Positions 1 to 8,749 of a stretch of DNA of 64,000 nucleotides are shown here, in pieces. The stretch lies in the NCBI RefSeq assembly GCF_002209535.1, contig NZ_NJIG01000001.1:434001-498000 (forward strand), written 5' to 3'. The notes beneath the pieces were generated by a model, which made no database searches, had not been told where the DNA came from, and worked only from the letters and a program-made list of their open reading frames with translations. The stretch is from Achromobacter marplatensis (lineage in GTDB: Bacteria > Pseudomonadota > Gammaproteobacteria > Burkholderiales > Burkholderiaceae_B). The first letter of the stretch is position 1. Each line of letters begins with the position of its first letter. A program made the translations under genes and the position numbers.

Positions 1-61
1 AGCTGCCATGGCGGGCGATGGCGTCAACCAGGATCAACAATTCAGGCGTAATGGGCTGCAT
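1..61 (-). CDS. LysR-family transcriptional regulator, N-terminal fragment (cut by window edge)
   Basis: Only the first 20 codons are inside the window. Read on the minus strand from an ATG at 61 they give MQPITPELLILVDAIARHGS, the typical opening of a LysR-type helix-turn-helix (first helix, then the start of the 'GSFxxAA' stretch). The rest of the gene lies beyond position 1. It is divergent from the pirin gene at 241, the usual arrangement for a LysR regulator and its target, and a perfect inverted repeat lies between them. The family call rests on 20 residues only. Confidence 0.72.
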   Translation of the reverse strand, partial: MQPITPELLILVDAIARHGS

Positions 62-79
62 GGTGGGGGCTCGAGCAGA

Positions 80-100
80 TCATTCAAATAATTTGAATGA
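80..100. promoter_or_regulatory. Perfect 21-bp inverted repeat, candidate LysR operator
   Basis: Two 10-base arms (TCATTCAAAT and ATTTGAATGA) flank a single central A. The repeat starts 19 bp upstream of the minus-strand LysR start and lies about 140 bp before the pirin start. The AT-rich dyad in a divergent LysR promoter fits a LysR binding site that controls both genes. A weaker TTCA-N6-TGAA pair at 214-227 could be a second contact site. Function is inferred from position and symmetry. Confidence 0.6.
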
Positions 101-240
101 AGTCATCAAAATATAGCGCCAAAGCGACCCTCCTGCACGCGCAGAATATCACTCATGCCAGGGGTTAAGTGGAAACGGCGAAGCGAAATGCCGGCGCCGC
201 ACCCTGCAGACCATTCATATTATTGAAACAGGAGTCCACA

Positions 241-939
<699 letters not shown>

Positions 940-948
940 TGCCCGAGG

Positions 949-982
949 CCGGGCGGAAGGGTTTCCGCCCGGTCTTGTTTTT
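949..982 (+). terminator. Rho-independent terminator after first pirin gene
   Basis: A perfect 10-bp stem (CCGGGCGGAA at 949-958 with TTCCGCCCGG at 963-972) with a 4-base loop is followed by a T-rich stretch ending in five Ts. It starts 10 bases after the pirin stop codon. Confidence 0.8.
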
Positions 983-1039
983 GAACGGGCCGTTGGGCCT
1001 TAACATGGCCATTGGCCTATTGAAGCGGAGCGCTACACC

Positions 1040-1945
1040 ATGTCTACGTTGTCCGATGCAGGCGAAAACCAGATTGAAACCGTCGTGGTGCCGCGCACCA
1101 GCGACCTGGGCGGCTTTTCCGTCCGCCGTGCGATCCCGTCGGCGCAGCGCCGAACCGTCGGGCCGTTCGTGTTCCTTGACCACATGGGTCCGGTGGAATT
1201 CGATGCCGGCTCGGGCATCGACGTGCGCCCGCACCCGCACATCGGCCTGTCCACCGTCACCTACCTGTATGAAGGGTCGATGGTGCACCGTGACGGCGCG
1301 GGCAACACCCAGACGATTCTGCCTGGCGAAGTGAACTGGATGACGGCCGGCCGCGGCATCGTCCATTCGGAACGTTCGTCGCCGGAAAGCCGCCAGGCGC
1401 CGCAGCGCCTCTGTGGCCTGCAGATCTGGGTGGGCCTGCCCAAGCAGCACGAGGAAACGGACCCGGGCTTTACGCACTATGGCCTGGATGCGCAGCCGGT
1501 AGTCGAAGGCGAAGGCGTGCGCGCCCAAGTCGTGGCGGGCTCACTGTTCGGCAAGACCTCGTCTGTCAAGACGCTGTCGCCCCTGTTCTACGGCGACCTG
1601 CAACTGAAGGCGGGCGCCACGACGGTGCTGCCGGCGGAGTATGAAGAGCGCGCCGCCTATCTGGCCGAAGGCTCGGTCGAGGTGGATGGGCAAGTGTTCG
1701 AAAGCGGCCGGCTGGTGGTGTTTGCCCCGGGCCGGCCGGTGCAGATCCGCGCTGTCACCGCCGCGCGGTTTGCGGTGCTGGGTGGCGAACCCCTGGACGG
1801 TCCGCGCTTTGTCTGGTGGAACTTCGTCTCCAGCAGCAAAGACCGCATCGAGCAGGCCAAGCAGGATTGGCAGCGCACGCGCTTCGACCAGATCGTGCCC
1901 GGCGACGAGACCGAATACATCCCGCTGCCCGAACCACGCGCCTGA
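1040..1945 (+). CDS. Pirin family protein (longer paralogue)
   Basis: The protein has 301 residues with pirin N-domain signs RPHPHIGLSTVTYLYEG (metal-binding His residues) and MTAGRGIVHSE, and a C-terminal cupin from about residue 170. It differs clearly from the 232-residue pirin just upstream: it is longer and belongs to the subgroup with the FVFLDHMGP motif near residue 45. The two genes are separated by a terminator, so they are probably transcribed separately. Pirins bind a metal and act as dioxygenases or redox-dependent cofactors, but the role here cannot be told from sequence. Confidence 0.87.
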   Translation: MSTLSDAGENQIETVVVPRTSDLGGFSVRRAIPSAQRRTVGPFVFLDHMGPVEFDAGSGIDVRPHPHIGLSTVTYLYEGSMVHRDGAGNTQTILPGEVNWMTAGRGIVHSERSSPESRQAPQRLCGLQIWVGLPKQHEETDPGFTHYGLDAQPVVEGEGVRAQVVAGSLFGKTSSVKTLSPLFYGDLQLKAGATTVLPAEYEERAAYLAEGSVEVDGQVFESGRLVVFAPGRPVQIRAVTAARFAVLGGEPLDGPRFVWWNFVSSSKDRIEQAKQDWQRTRFDQIVPGDETEYIPLPEPRA

Positions 1946-1966
1946 TTGCGGCCGACGTGTTTTCCG

Positions 1967-1991
1967 CTGCCGCGCGAGGCGTGCGCGGCAG
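1967..1991 (+). other. GC-rich hairpin between pirin and Bug-receptor genes
   Basis: A 9-bp perfect stem (CTGCCGCGC at 1967-1975 with GCGCGGCAG at 1983-1991) with a 7-base loop lies in the gap after the pirin stop. No T-run follows, so it is not a standard intrinsic terminator. It may pause or protect the transcript end. Confidence 0.4.
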
Positions 1992-2034
1992 TATGATGCG
2001 CCTCCAAACCTTCATAACAACAGGATGGAGACTC

Positions 2035-3012
2035 ATGCATCGCTACACTCCCAACCTTGCGCGCGGCCTGGCCGCGTTGGCGCTGGTCAACGGCGCGTCC
2101 GCAGCGTTCGCTGCTGGTTATCCGGCCAAGCCCATCACCTTCATCGTTCCCTACACGGCGGGCGGCACCACCGATCTGGTGGCCCGCACCGCTGGACAAA
2201 AGGTGGCCGAAAAACTCGGCCAGCCCGTCATTGTTGAAAACCGGCCCGGCGCCGGCGGCAACATCGGGATGGATGCCGTGGCCAAGGCCGCACCGGACGG
2301 CTACACGATCGGTTTCGGCGCCATCTCCACGAACGCGCTGAATCCCTTCGTCTACCCGTCGATGCCGTTCGATCCCACCAAGGATTTCACCGGCGTCAGC
2401 ATGCTGGGCGCATCCACCGTGGTGCTTGAGGTCGGCCCCGCGTTGAAGGTGGCGAGCGTCAAGGATCTGGTCGCGTACGCCAAGCAGCACCCCGGCACCG
2501 CCTTCGGCACGCCGGGCACCGGGACGTCCATGCATCTGGCCGGCGTGATGTTCGACCAACTGACGGGCGTCGGCATGCAGCACATTCCGTACAAGGGCAG
2601 CGCACAAGGGCTGAACGATCTGCTGGGCGGACACCTGCCTGTGATGTTCGACAACCTGCCTGCCTCGCTGCCGCACATCAAGGCAGGCAAGGTGTATGCG
2701 CTGGCCGTCACGGGAAGCAAGCGGGCGCCAGCACTGCCGGACGTGCCCACGCTGGCCGAACTGGGCTATGCGGGGGCGGTGGTTGACCCGTGGTTCGCGG
2801 TGTACGGCCCGGCCAAGATGTCGCCGGAAGTCACCCAGGCGCTGAGCGAGGCGTTCCAGTGGGCGTTGGCCCTGCCGGACGTGAAGGACAAGCTGGAGCA
2901 AGCCGGTTTCATGCCGTACGGATCGACCCCGCAAGAGGTCGAGCGCCTGACCCAAAGCCAGCACGAGGCCTTCAAGGCCCTGTCGCAAAAGGTCAAGCTG
3001 TCGGCGGATTGA
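2035..3012 (+). CDS. Bug-family tripartite tricarboxylate transporter substrate receptor (TctC-like)
   Basis: The protein has 325 residues. It opens with a Sec signal peptide (MHRYTPNLARG, a hydrophobic core, cleavage near ASAAFAAG), followed by the Bug hallmark YPAKPITFIVPYTAGGTTD, the ENRPGAGGN loop, and HIPYKGSAQGLNDLLGG. These are periplasmic binding proteins for carboxylated compounds and are greatly amplified in Bordetella and Achromobacter. No membrane subunits (TctA/TctB) lie nearby, so this is an orphan receptor. The start at 2035 is chosen for the preceding GGATGGAG and the signal peptide; in-frame sequence further upstream overlaps the pirin gene and looks non-coding. The ligand is unknown. 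It ends 8 bases from the convergent iron ABC ATPase gene. Confidence 0.92.
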   Translation: MHRYTPNLARGLAALALVNGASAAFAAGYPAKPITFIVPYTAGGTTDLVARTAGQKVAEKLGQPVIVENRPGAGGNIGMDAVAKAAPDGYTIGFGAISTNALNPFVYPSMPFDPTKDFTGVSMLGASTVVLEVGPALKVASVKDLVAYAKQHPGTAFGTPGTGTSMHLAGVMFDQLTGVGMQHIPYKGSAQGLNDLLGGHLPVMFDNLPASLPHIKAGKVYALAVTGSKRAPALPDVPTLAELGYAGAVVDPWFAVYGPAKMSPEVTQALSEAFQWALALPDVKDKLEQAGFMPYGSTPQEVERLTQSQHEAFKALSQKVKLSAD

Positions 3013-3020
3013 TGGCCGGC

Positions 3021-3797
3021 TCAGCGCCCGCGGGCGAAAGCCTGCTCGCGCTGCGCCTCCAGCGCTTCGCGCCGGATGAAGTCCCGCACGAAATCGTTGC
3101 GCGGATGGTGATGCAGGTTATAGGGCGTATCCCACTGCGCAATGGATCCCTTGCTCATCACGCCGATGCGGTCGGCGATGGCGAAGGCTTCGGCCTGGTT
3201 GTGCGTGACCAGGATGGCCGTGTGGCCCGTGGTCTTGAGAATGTCCCGCACTTCGAACGCCAGGCGTTCGCGCGTGTCCACATCCAGGTTCGAAAACGGT
3301 TCGTCCAACAACAGCAGATCGGGTGAGGGCGCAAGGGCCCGGGCCAGCGCCACGCGCTGTTGCTGGCCGCCCGAGATCTCGTGCGGGTAGCTGTTGGCGG
3401 CATGCGCCAAACCCACCAGTTCCAGCATTTCTTCAACGCGGCGAGCGCGATCCGCGCGCGCCAGCTTGCGCAGGCCGAACGCCACATTCAAGGCCACGGT
3501 CAGATGTGGGAACAGGGCGTAGTCCTGGAACATCATGCCGACGCGGCGCAGTTCCGGCGCCACTTGCTCGGTGGCCGAGGAAATGACGGTGCCGTCCAGC
3601 AGGATGCGGCCGTCACGCACCGGTTCGAAGCCGGCGATGGCGCGCAGCACCGTGGTCTTGCCGCAGCCGGACTCACCCAACAGGCAGCCAATGTGTCCGG
3701 TCGGCAAACCCAGGGTCAAGTCTTGCACCACCGGCTTCAATCCGGCGGGCGTGTCGTAAGCGAGCGAAAGGTGATCGATTTCTAACAGATCGGGCAC
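3021..3797 (-). CDS. fbpC: Iron(III) ABC transporter ATP-binding protein
   Basis: This is the cytoplasmic ATPase of the ferric importer (about 258 residues). It shows Walker A GESGCGKTT, signature ISGGQQQRVALARA, Walker B LLLLDEPFSNLD and the switch His in VTHNQ. It lacks the long regulatory C-terminal domain of classical FbpC/PotA-type ATPases, so it is a short version. The start is not certain: a GTG at 3797 is used here, and a TTG at 3806 would overlap the permease stop. No suitable ATG exists near the family N-terminus. It is the last gene of the binding-protein, permease, ATPase operon and is translationally coupled to the permease. Confidence 0.88.
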   Translation of the reverse strand: MPDLLEIDHLSLAYDTPAGLKPVVQDLTLGLPTGHIGCLLGESGCGKTTVLRAIAGFEPVRDGRILLDGTVISSATEQVAPELRRVGMMFQDYALFPHLTVALNVAFGLRKLARADRARRVEEMLELVGLAHAANSYPHEISGGQQQRVALARALAPSPDLLLLDEPFSNLDVDTRERLAFEVRDILKTTGHTAILVTHNQAEAFAIADRIGVMSKGSIAQWDTPYNLHHHPRNDFVRDFIRREALEAQREQAFARGR

Positions 3798-3802
3798 GAT
3801 GA

Positions 3803-5473
3803 TCAATGTCCCATTTTCAGATTGGTGCGCGCCAGCAGAATGACGGGCAAAAGGCCGGCCAGGACGATCGCCAGCGCCGCGACGGCGCCTTCCTCGTACG
3901 TGCCGCGCGCGGCTTCGGCGTAGAGCCAAGTGGCGAGCGTATCGAAATTCATCGGCCGCAGCAGCAAGGTTGCCGGCAGTTCCTTCATGGCGTCCACAAA
4001 GACCAGCAAGGCGCTTGCGGCCAGCGCGGGGCGCAGCAGCGGCAGATGGACCCGGCGCAAGGTGCCCGCCGAGCTTTCGCCCAGCAGGCGAGATGCCTGT
4101 TCCAGCGAAGGCGGGATGCGGGCAAGGCCGGCTTCCAGCGCGCCCGTGGAAATCGCCAGGAAGCGGATCACGTAGGCGATGACCAGCGCGCCCATGGAGC
4201 CCATCAGGAACAGGCCCGAGCCGCCGAATACCGTGGCGACCGCATGGTCGATCCAGACGAAAGGCGTCAACAGGCCGATGGCCAGCACCGTGCCCGGCAC
4301 CGCGTAGCCCAGGCTGGCGATGCGCGCGCAGGCGCGGCCCGGATTGAAACTGGCGCTTTCGCGCATGGTGCGGCCGGCCCAGGCCACGATCAGCCCGCAC
4401 AGCAGGGTCACAATGGTGGCGCTGAACGCGACGATCAGCGTGTTGCCCAAGCCGTTGATCAACTGGTTCGATACGCCGCCTACTAAATGCAGGCGCTTGT
4501 AGGTTTCATAAATCAGATAGGCGGCCGGCGCAATGAACCCCATGACGACGGGGATCCAGCCCAGCAGGGCGGCGACGGCGGCGGGCAGGCCGCGCAGGCG
4601 GCGCGGTTGCATCGGGCGCATACGCTGCGTATTGGCGTAGCGCTGGCGCTTGCGGCCGTGGCGCTCCAGCATGATCAACCCGATCACGATGGCCAGCATC
4701 GTCAGCGCGATCTGCGCAGCGCCGGCCAGGTCAGACCGCGTCACCCAGGTCGTATAGACCGACACCGTCAGCGTCTGCACGCCCAGGAACTCGGAGGCGC
4801 CGATATCGTTCAGCGTTTCCAGCAGCGCCAGGCTGACGCCCACGACGATGGCCGGCCGCGCCAGGGGCAGGGCGACGCGGAAGAACACTGCAACGCGTCC
4901 GGCGCCCAGCGTGCGCGCGGCTTCCAGCAGGCTGGCCGCCTGCGTCATGAACATGACGCGGGTGCTCAGATAGACATACGGGTATAGGACGAAGCCCAGC
5001 ACGAAGATCGCGCCGTAGATGGAGCGCAGGTCGGGCAGGCGGAATTGCCGCGGACTGTCATAGCCCAGCAGCGCGCGGATCGCCGTCTGGACCGGCCCGA
5101 TCGGGTGCAGCAAGTCCAGGTAAGAGAACGCAATGATGTAGGTGGGTACGGCCAGCGGCAGCAGCAGCGCCCAGGTCAGGATGCGGCGCGTGGGGAAGTC
5201 GTAGGCGGTCACCAGCCAGGCGGCGCCCGTGCCCAGCAGCGTCACCATCACGCCCACGCCCGCCAGCAGCATGGCCGTGTTGGCCAGGGCTTGCGGCAGC
5301 ACATAGCTTGCCAGGTGCTGCCAGTGCGAAAGTTCGCCGCCCAACGCCCACCACAGTAGCGTCAGCACGGGCGCAAGCACGGCCAGGGCGATCAGGCCCG
5401 CGCCCGCAAGCCAGCCGGCGCCGCGTTCAGTCCAGCGCAAACGCAACGGCCGGGGCAAAGATTCTGTGTGCAT
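3803..5473 (-). CDS. fbpB: Iron(III) ABC transporter permease (fused double-module)
   Basis: The protein has 556 residues with about twelve hydrophobic segments in two halves, each carrying an EAA-type cytoplasmic loop (around 'EAARTLGAGRVAVFFRVALP' in the first half and 'EQASRLLGESSAGTLRRVHLP' in the second). This two-in-one permease is typical of the FbpB/HitB/AfuB ferric-iron family. It sits between the binding-protein gene at 5587-6630 and the ATPase gene. A pair of hairpins in the 113-base gap to the binding-protein gene probably lowers its expression relative to that protein. Confidence 0.9.
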   Translation of the reverse strand: MHTESLPRPLRLRWTERGAGWLAGAGLIALAVLAPVLTLLWWALGGELSHWQHLASYVLPQALANTAMLLAGVGVMVTLLGTGAAWLVTAYDFPTRRILTWALLLPLAVPTYIIAFSYLDLLHPIGPVQTAIRALLGYDSPRQFRLPDLRSIYGAIFVLGFVLYPYVYLSTRVMFMTQAASLLEAARTLGAGRVAVFFRVALPLARPAIVVGVSLALLETLNDIGASEFLGVQTLTVSVYTTWVTRSDLAGAAQIALTMLAIVIGLIMLERHGRKRQRYANTQRMRPMQPRRLRGLPAAVAALLGWIPVVMGFIAPAAYLIYETYKRLHLVGGVSNQLINGLGNTLIVAFSATIVTLLCGLIVAWAGRTMRESASFNPGRACARIASLGYAVPGTVLAIGLLTPFVWIDHAVATVFGGSGLFLMGSMGALVIAYVIRFLAISTGALEAGLARIPPSLEQASRLLGESSAGTLRRVHLPLLRPALAASALLVFVDAMKELPATLLLRPMNFDTLATWLYAEAARGTYEEGAVAALAIVLAGLLPVILLARTNLKMGH

Positions 5474-5501
5474 GCTTCAAAGTCGATTGCATCAAAGGCA
5501 A

Positions 5502-5534
5502 GGCCTGTTCCCTCCGGAAAGAAGGGAACAGGCC
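5502..5534 (-). other. Perfect 12-bp stem-loop between iron-binding protein and permease genes
   Basis: The arms GGCCTGTTCCCT (5502-5513) and AGGGAACAGGCC (5523-5534) pair perfectly around a 9-base loop. It lies inside the operon, downstream of the binding-protein gene in the direction of transcription. There is no long T-run, so partial termination or protection of the upstream message from 3' decay is more likely than full termination. Confidence 0.65.
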
Positions 5535-5553
5535 CAATACTGCCGCAGGGCTG

Positions 5554-5574
5554 CGCCACGCCGGGGGCGTGGCG
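5554..5574 (-). other. Second hairpin directly downstream of the iron-binding protein gene
   Basis: A perfect 9-bp stem (CGCCACGCC at 5554-5562 with GGCGTGGCG at 5566-5574) with a 3-base loop sits 12 bases past the binding-protein stop. It is the first of two tandem hairpins before the permease gene. Confidence 0.55.
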
Positions 5575-5586
5575 ACCTGGGGCTTA

Positions 5587-6630
5587 TCAGTTGTCGAAGC
5601 CGACCTTGTCCACCAGTTCGCTAGCTTGCTTGCGGTGCTTGGCGATTTCGGTCAGGGGCAGCGGATCCACCTTCAGTTCGCCAAAGCTGGCGATCACGGG
5701 ATCCAGCTTCACGCCCTTGCGGACGGGGTATTCATAGTTGGCCTGGGCATACAGTGCCTGGGCCGGTTCGGACACCAGGAAGTCCAGCAGCTTGATCGCG
5801 TTGGTCTTGTTCGGTGCGTGGGCGGCAACGGCGGCGCCGCTGACGTTCACGTGCGTGCCGCCACTCTTCTCGTTGGCGAACGTCGGGCGGATGACCTTGA
5901 TGGCGTCGCCCCACTTGCGGCCGTCGGTGCCGGGTTCGGAATTCTTCATGTGGCCGACGTAGTACGCATTGGCCAGGCCGATGTCGCAGATGCCGCCCAG
6001 GATGTCGCGCGCCACGTCGCGGTCGCCGCCGGCCGCCTTGCGGGCCAGGTTGGCCTTGACGCCGCGCAGCCACTTCTCGGTGGCTTCCGCGCCGTCATGC
6101 GCAATCATCGAGGCGACCATGGCGGTGTTGTAGGGGTGCTGGCCCGAACGGATGCAGACCTTGCCCTTCCACTTCGGGTCGGCCAAATCTTCGTAGCGGA
6201 AGGATTCCAGCTTCAGGTCCTTTTCTACGTACAGCACGCGGTCGCGCAGCGACAGGGCGTACCACTTGCCGTCGGCGCCGCGCAGGTTGGCGGGAATCAC
6301 CGATTCCAGGGTCTGGGACTTGATCGATTGCGTTACGCCGCCGTCCACCAGATCCAGCAAGTTGCCGATGTCCACGGTCATCAGCACGTCGGCGGGCGAC
6401 TTGGCGCCTTCCGCCTTCACGCGTTCCAGCAGGCCGTCCTTGACGAAGACGGTGTTGACCTTGATGCCGCTTTCCTTGGTGAAGGCATCCAGCAGCGGCT
6501 GGATCAGCTTGGGTTCCCGGGTGGTGTACAGGCTGACTTCTTCCGCGGCGTTGGCCGAGACGGTGAAGGCGGCGGCGCCGGCCAGCGCCAGGGCGCGAAG
6601 CAGCGAATTCAATTGGGGACGCTTGGTCAT
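5587..6630 (-). CDS. fbpA: Iron(III) ABC transporter periplasmic binding protein (FbpA/FutA type)
   Basis: The protein has 347 residues with a Sec signal peptide (MTKRPQLNSLL, a hydrophobic core, ending SANAAEE). It has the family opening VSLYTTREPKLIQPLLDAF and the paired tyrosines in GLANAYYVGHMKN that ligate ferric iron in this family. It is the first gene of an operon with the permease and ATPase. A Fur-like box 75-90 bases upstream of the start supports repression by iron. FutA/IdiA-like proteins are the closest type by length and motif; binding of another metal cannot be excluded. Confidence 0.92.
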   Translation of the reverse strand: MTKRPQLNSLLRALALAGAAAFTVSANAAEEVSLYTTREPKLIQPLLDAFTKESGIKVNTVFVKDGLLERVKAEGAKSPADVLMTVDIGNLLDLVDGGVTQSIKSQTLESVIPANLRGADGKWYALSLRDRVLYVEKDLKLESFRYEDLADPKWKGKVCIRSGQHPYNTAMVASMIAHDGAEATEKWLRGVKANLARKAAGGDRDVARDILGGICDIGLANAYYVGHMKNSEPGTDGRKWGDAIKVIRPTFANEKSGGTHVNVSGAAVAAHAPNKTNAIKLLDFLVSEPAQALYAQANYEYPVRKGVKLDPVIASFGELKVDPLPLTEIAKHRKQASELVDKVGFDN

Positions 6631-6703
6631 GTCGGGAACTCCGGCTAGGGCAGCAACGAGGAAGCCGTGAAGGGCTTTCCGTTGCTTAAAACGGTCTGCT
6701 AAC

Positions 6704-6716
6704 GAAAACGATTATC
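6704..6716 (-). promoter_or_regulatory. Fur-box-like sequence upstream of iron importer
   Basis: On the minus strand this reads GATAATCGTTTTC, which matches 11 of 13 positions of the Fur half-box form GATAATCATTATC. It lies 74-86 bases upstream of the iron-binding protein start, a normal place for a repressor that covers a promoter. Confidence 0.6.
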
Positions 6717-6856
6717 AACTGAGACCCGGACGATAACAGGAAGCGAAACAGCATTCAACTATTCGTAAGGCATGGGTTCCAACCCTTGATCCCCATCAAT
6801 ACGGCATAAGGGTATTACGGAATAATGAGAGCAATTCCTATCAAGACCCTGTAGAA

Positions 6857-6870
6857 TAGGGTCAACCCTA
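6857..6870. promoter_or_regulatory. Short palindrome in the leader of fpr
   Basis: The arms TAGGGT and ACCCTA flank a 2-base centre, 17 bases before the fpr start, and a further GACCCT lies just upstream. The 256-base gap between the iron importer and fpr has several AGGGT-like half sites. It could be an operator or a leader hairpin; no known regulator could be matched. Confidence 0.3.
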
Positions 6871-6887
6871 ATATTACCTACTACGAC

Positions 6888-7664
6888 ATGGCTGCTTTCA
6901 ACACTGAGCGCGTACTGAGCGTGCACCACTGGAACGACACCCTGTTTTCCTTTACCACGACGCGTGATGCGGCCTTGCGGTTCCACAACGGCCACTTCGT
7001 CATGATCGGGTTGGAAGTTGAAGGCAAGCCGCTACTGCGGGCCTACAGCATCGCCAGTGCGAACTACGAAGAAAACCTCGAATTCCTCAGCATCAAGGTG
7101 CAGAACGGTCCGCTTACGTCGCGACTGCAGCATCTGAAAGAAGGCGACACCATCCTGGTCAGCCGCAAGCCCGTGGGCACGCTGGTCGTCGACGACCTGA
7201 AGCCGGGCAAGCACCTGTTCCTGTTCGGCACCGGCACGGGCCTGGCGCCTTTCATGAGCATCATCAAAGACCCGGACATCTACGAACGCTTCGACAAGGT
7301 CATCCTGGTTCATGGCGTGCGCTGGGTCAGCGAACTGGCTTATGCGGACTTCATCGAAAAGGAACTGCCGAACAATGAATTCTTCGGCGACGTCGTTCGC
7401 GACAAGCTCGTCTACTACCCGACCGTCACGCGTGAGCCGTTCCGCAACCAGGGCCGCATCACGGAACTGATGGAAAACGGCAAGCTCTGCGAAGACATCG
7501 GCATTCCCCAGATCAACCCCGAAACCGATCGCGCCATGATCTGCGGCAGCCCGCATATGCTGGCCGACATCAGCGCCATGCTGGACAAGCGCGGTTTCGT
7601 CGTGTCTCCGGGCGTGGGCCAGCCGGGCGATTACGTGGTGGAACGCGCTTTCGTCGACAAATAA
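6888..7664 (+). CDS. fpr: Ferredoxin--NADP+ reductase
   Basis: This FAD-dependent enzyme of 258 residues moves electrons between NADPH and ferredoxin or flavodoxin in the cytoplasm. The FAD-binding barrel has the RAYSIAS motif (around residue 48), the pyrophosphate loop follows, and the NADP domain starts with LFGTGTGLAPFMSI. The length matches the short bacterial FPR class, and the protein ends with an aromatic-poor tail (VERAFVDK), as in subclass I proteobacterial enzymes. It stands alone with its own terminator. In related bacteria fpr is often induced by oxidative stress or linked to iron release, and here it is divergent from an iron importer. Confidence 0.93.
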   Translation: MAAFNTERVLSVHHWNDTLFSFTTTRDAALRFHNGHFVMIGLEVEGKPLLRAYSIASANYEENLEFLSIKVQNGPLTSRLQHLKEGDTILVSRKPVGTLVVDDLKPGKHLFLFGTGTGLAPFMSIIKDPDIYERFDKVILVHGVRWVSELAYADFIEKELPNNEFFGDVVRDKLVYYPTVTREPFRNQGRITELMENGKLCEDIGIPQINPETDRAMICGSPHMLADISAMLDKRGFVVSPGVGQPGDYVVERAFVDK

Positions 7665-7685
7665 GCCACCGCGTTTTGTGCCGAT

Positions 7686-7716
7686 AAAAAACCCATCGCC
7701 CAGGCGATGGGTTTTT
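7686..7716. terminator. Bidirectional intrinsic terminator between fpr and Bug receptor
   Basis: A perfect 10-bp stem (ACCCATCGCC at 7691-7700 with GGCGATGGGT at 7703-7712) is flanked by an A-run on the left and a T-run on the right, so it can stop transcription of the two convergent genes from either side. Confidence 0.85.
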
Positions 7717-7736
7717 GCATTCCAGGGCAGGCCCGC

Positions 7737-8702
7737 TTATTCAGGCTGGATTCCGGCCTTCTTGATGATGTCGCCCCACTTCCTGGATTCGGCCTGCTGG
7801 AACGCGGCTAATTCGTCGGGCGTGGAGGTGGCCGGGTCAGTGCCGGTCTGGGCATAGAACTGCTGGGCGGGCTTGGTCTTGGTGGCGTTCACCAGCAACT
7901 CATTCAAGCGCTTGATCACGTCGGGCGGCGTGCCGGCCGGCGCATAGGCCGCGAACCAGTAACCCATCTCGTAATTCGGCACGCCGGCTTCGGCGATCGT
8001 CGGCACGTCAGGCGCCAGCGGCGAACGCGCCAGCCCGGTCACTCCCAACGCGCGCAGCTTGCCGGACTTGACCTGGGGCAGGCCGGTCGCTGTGTCGGTG
8101 ATCATCATGTCGATCTGGCCACCGAGCAGGTCGGTCACGGCCAGCGGATTGCTCTTGTAGGGCACGTGCAGCAGCTGCACGCCCGCCATCTGCTGCAGCA
8201 ATTCTCCCGCGATGCGGCTGCTGGAGCTGCCGCTGCCAAAACTCAGCTTGCCCGGTGACTGCTTGGCCTGGGCCAGGAAGTCGCCCACGGTCTTGGCGGA
8301 CGAATTGGGATTGACCACCATGATCTGGCCGCCTTTGCCCAACAGCGAGATCGGCGCGAAGTCTTTGACGGGTTGGTACGTCAGCGACTTGTACAGGTGT
8401 TCATTGGCGGCGTGGGTGGTGTTGGTGGTGATCAGGACCGTATAGCCGTCGGGCGCGGCGCGCGCGCCTGCGGCGGCGCCGATCATGGCGCTGGCGCCGG
8501 GCTTGTTCTCGATCACGACGGCCTGACCGGTCTGTTCCGTGACGCCCTGGCCGATGGCGCGGCCGATCTGGTCCGTGGCGCTACCGGCTGCGAAGGGCAC
8601 GATGAACGTGATGGGTTTGGCCGGAAAGCTTTGGGCCAGCGCGGTCAGGGGGAGGGCGGCCGCCAGCAGCAGGGCCAGCCGGCCCTTGGATGAAATGCGC
8701 AT
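7737..8702 (-). CDS. Bug-family substrate receptor linked to the AtuA-like pair
   Basis: The protein has 321 residues with a signal peptide (MRISSKGRLALLLAAALPL, cleavage near ALAQS), then FPAKPITFIVPFAAGSATD, ENKPGASAMIG and HVPYKSNPLAVTDLLGGQ, all hallmarks of Bug/TctC receptors. It lies 47 bases downstream of the small AtuA-domain gene on the same strand, so it is probably the uptake receptor for the compound those enzymes handle. The ligand is unknown; context suggests a carboxylic acid. Confidence 0.9.
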   Translation of the reverse strand: MRISSKGRLALLLAAALPLTALAQSFPAKPITFIVPFAAGSATDQIGRAIGQGVTEQTGQAVVIENKPGASAMIGAAAGARAAPDGYTVLITTNTTHAANEHLYKSLTYQPVKDFAPISLLGKGGQIMVVNPNSSAKTVGDFLAQAKQSPGKLSFGSGSSSSRIAGELLQQMAGVQLLHVPYKSNPLAVTDLLGGQIDMMITDTATGLPQVKSGKLRALGVTGLARSPLAPDVPTIAEAGVPNYEMGYWFAAYAPAGTPPDVIKRLNELLVNATKTKPAQQFYAQTGTDPATSTPDELAAFQQAESRKWGDIIKKAGIQPE

Positions 8703-8749
8703 GTGTGTGTCTCCTGTGGTGTTTTTTTATAGGGTGGTGATGGCAGTGA

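Noticed and set aside
1657..2988. 443-codon minus-strand open frame
   Set aside because: It is antisense to the pirin and Bug receptor genes and shows composition of a shadow frame (rich in Arg, His, Gln) with no domain.
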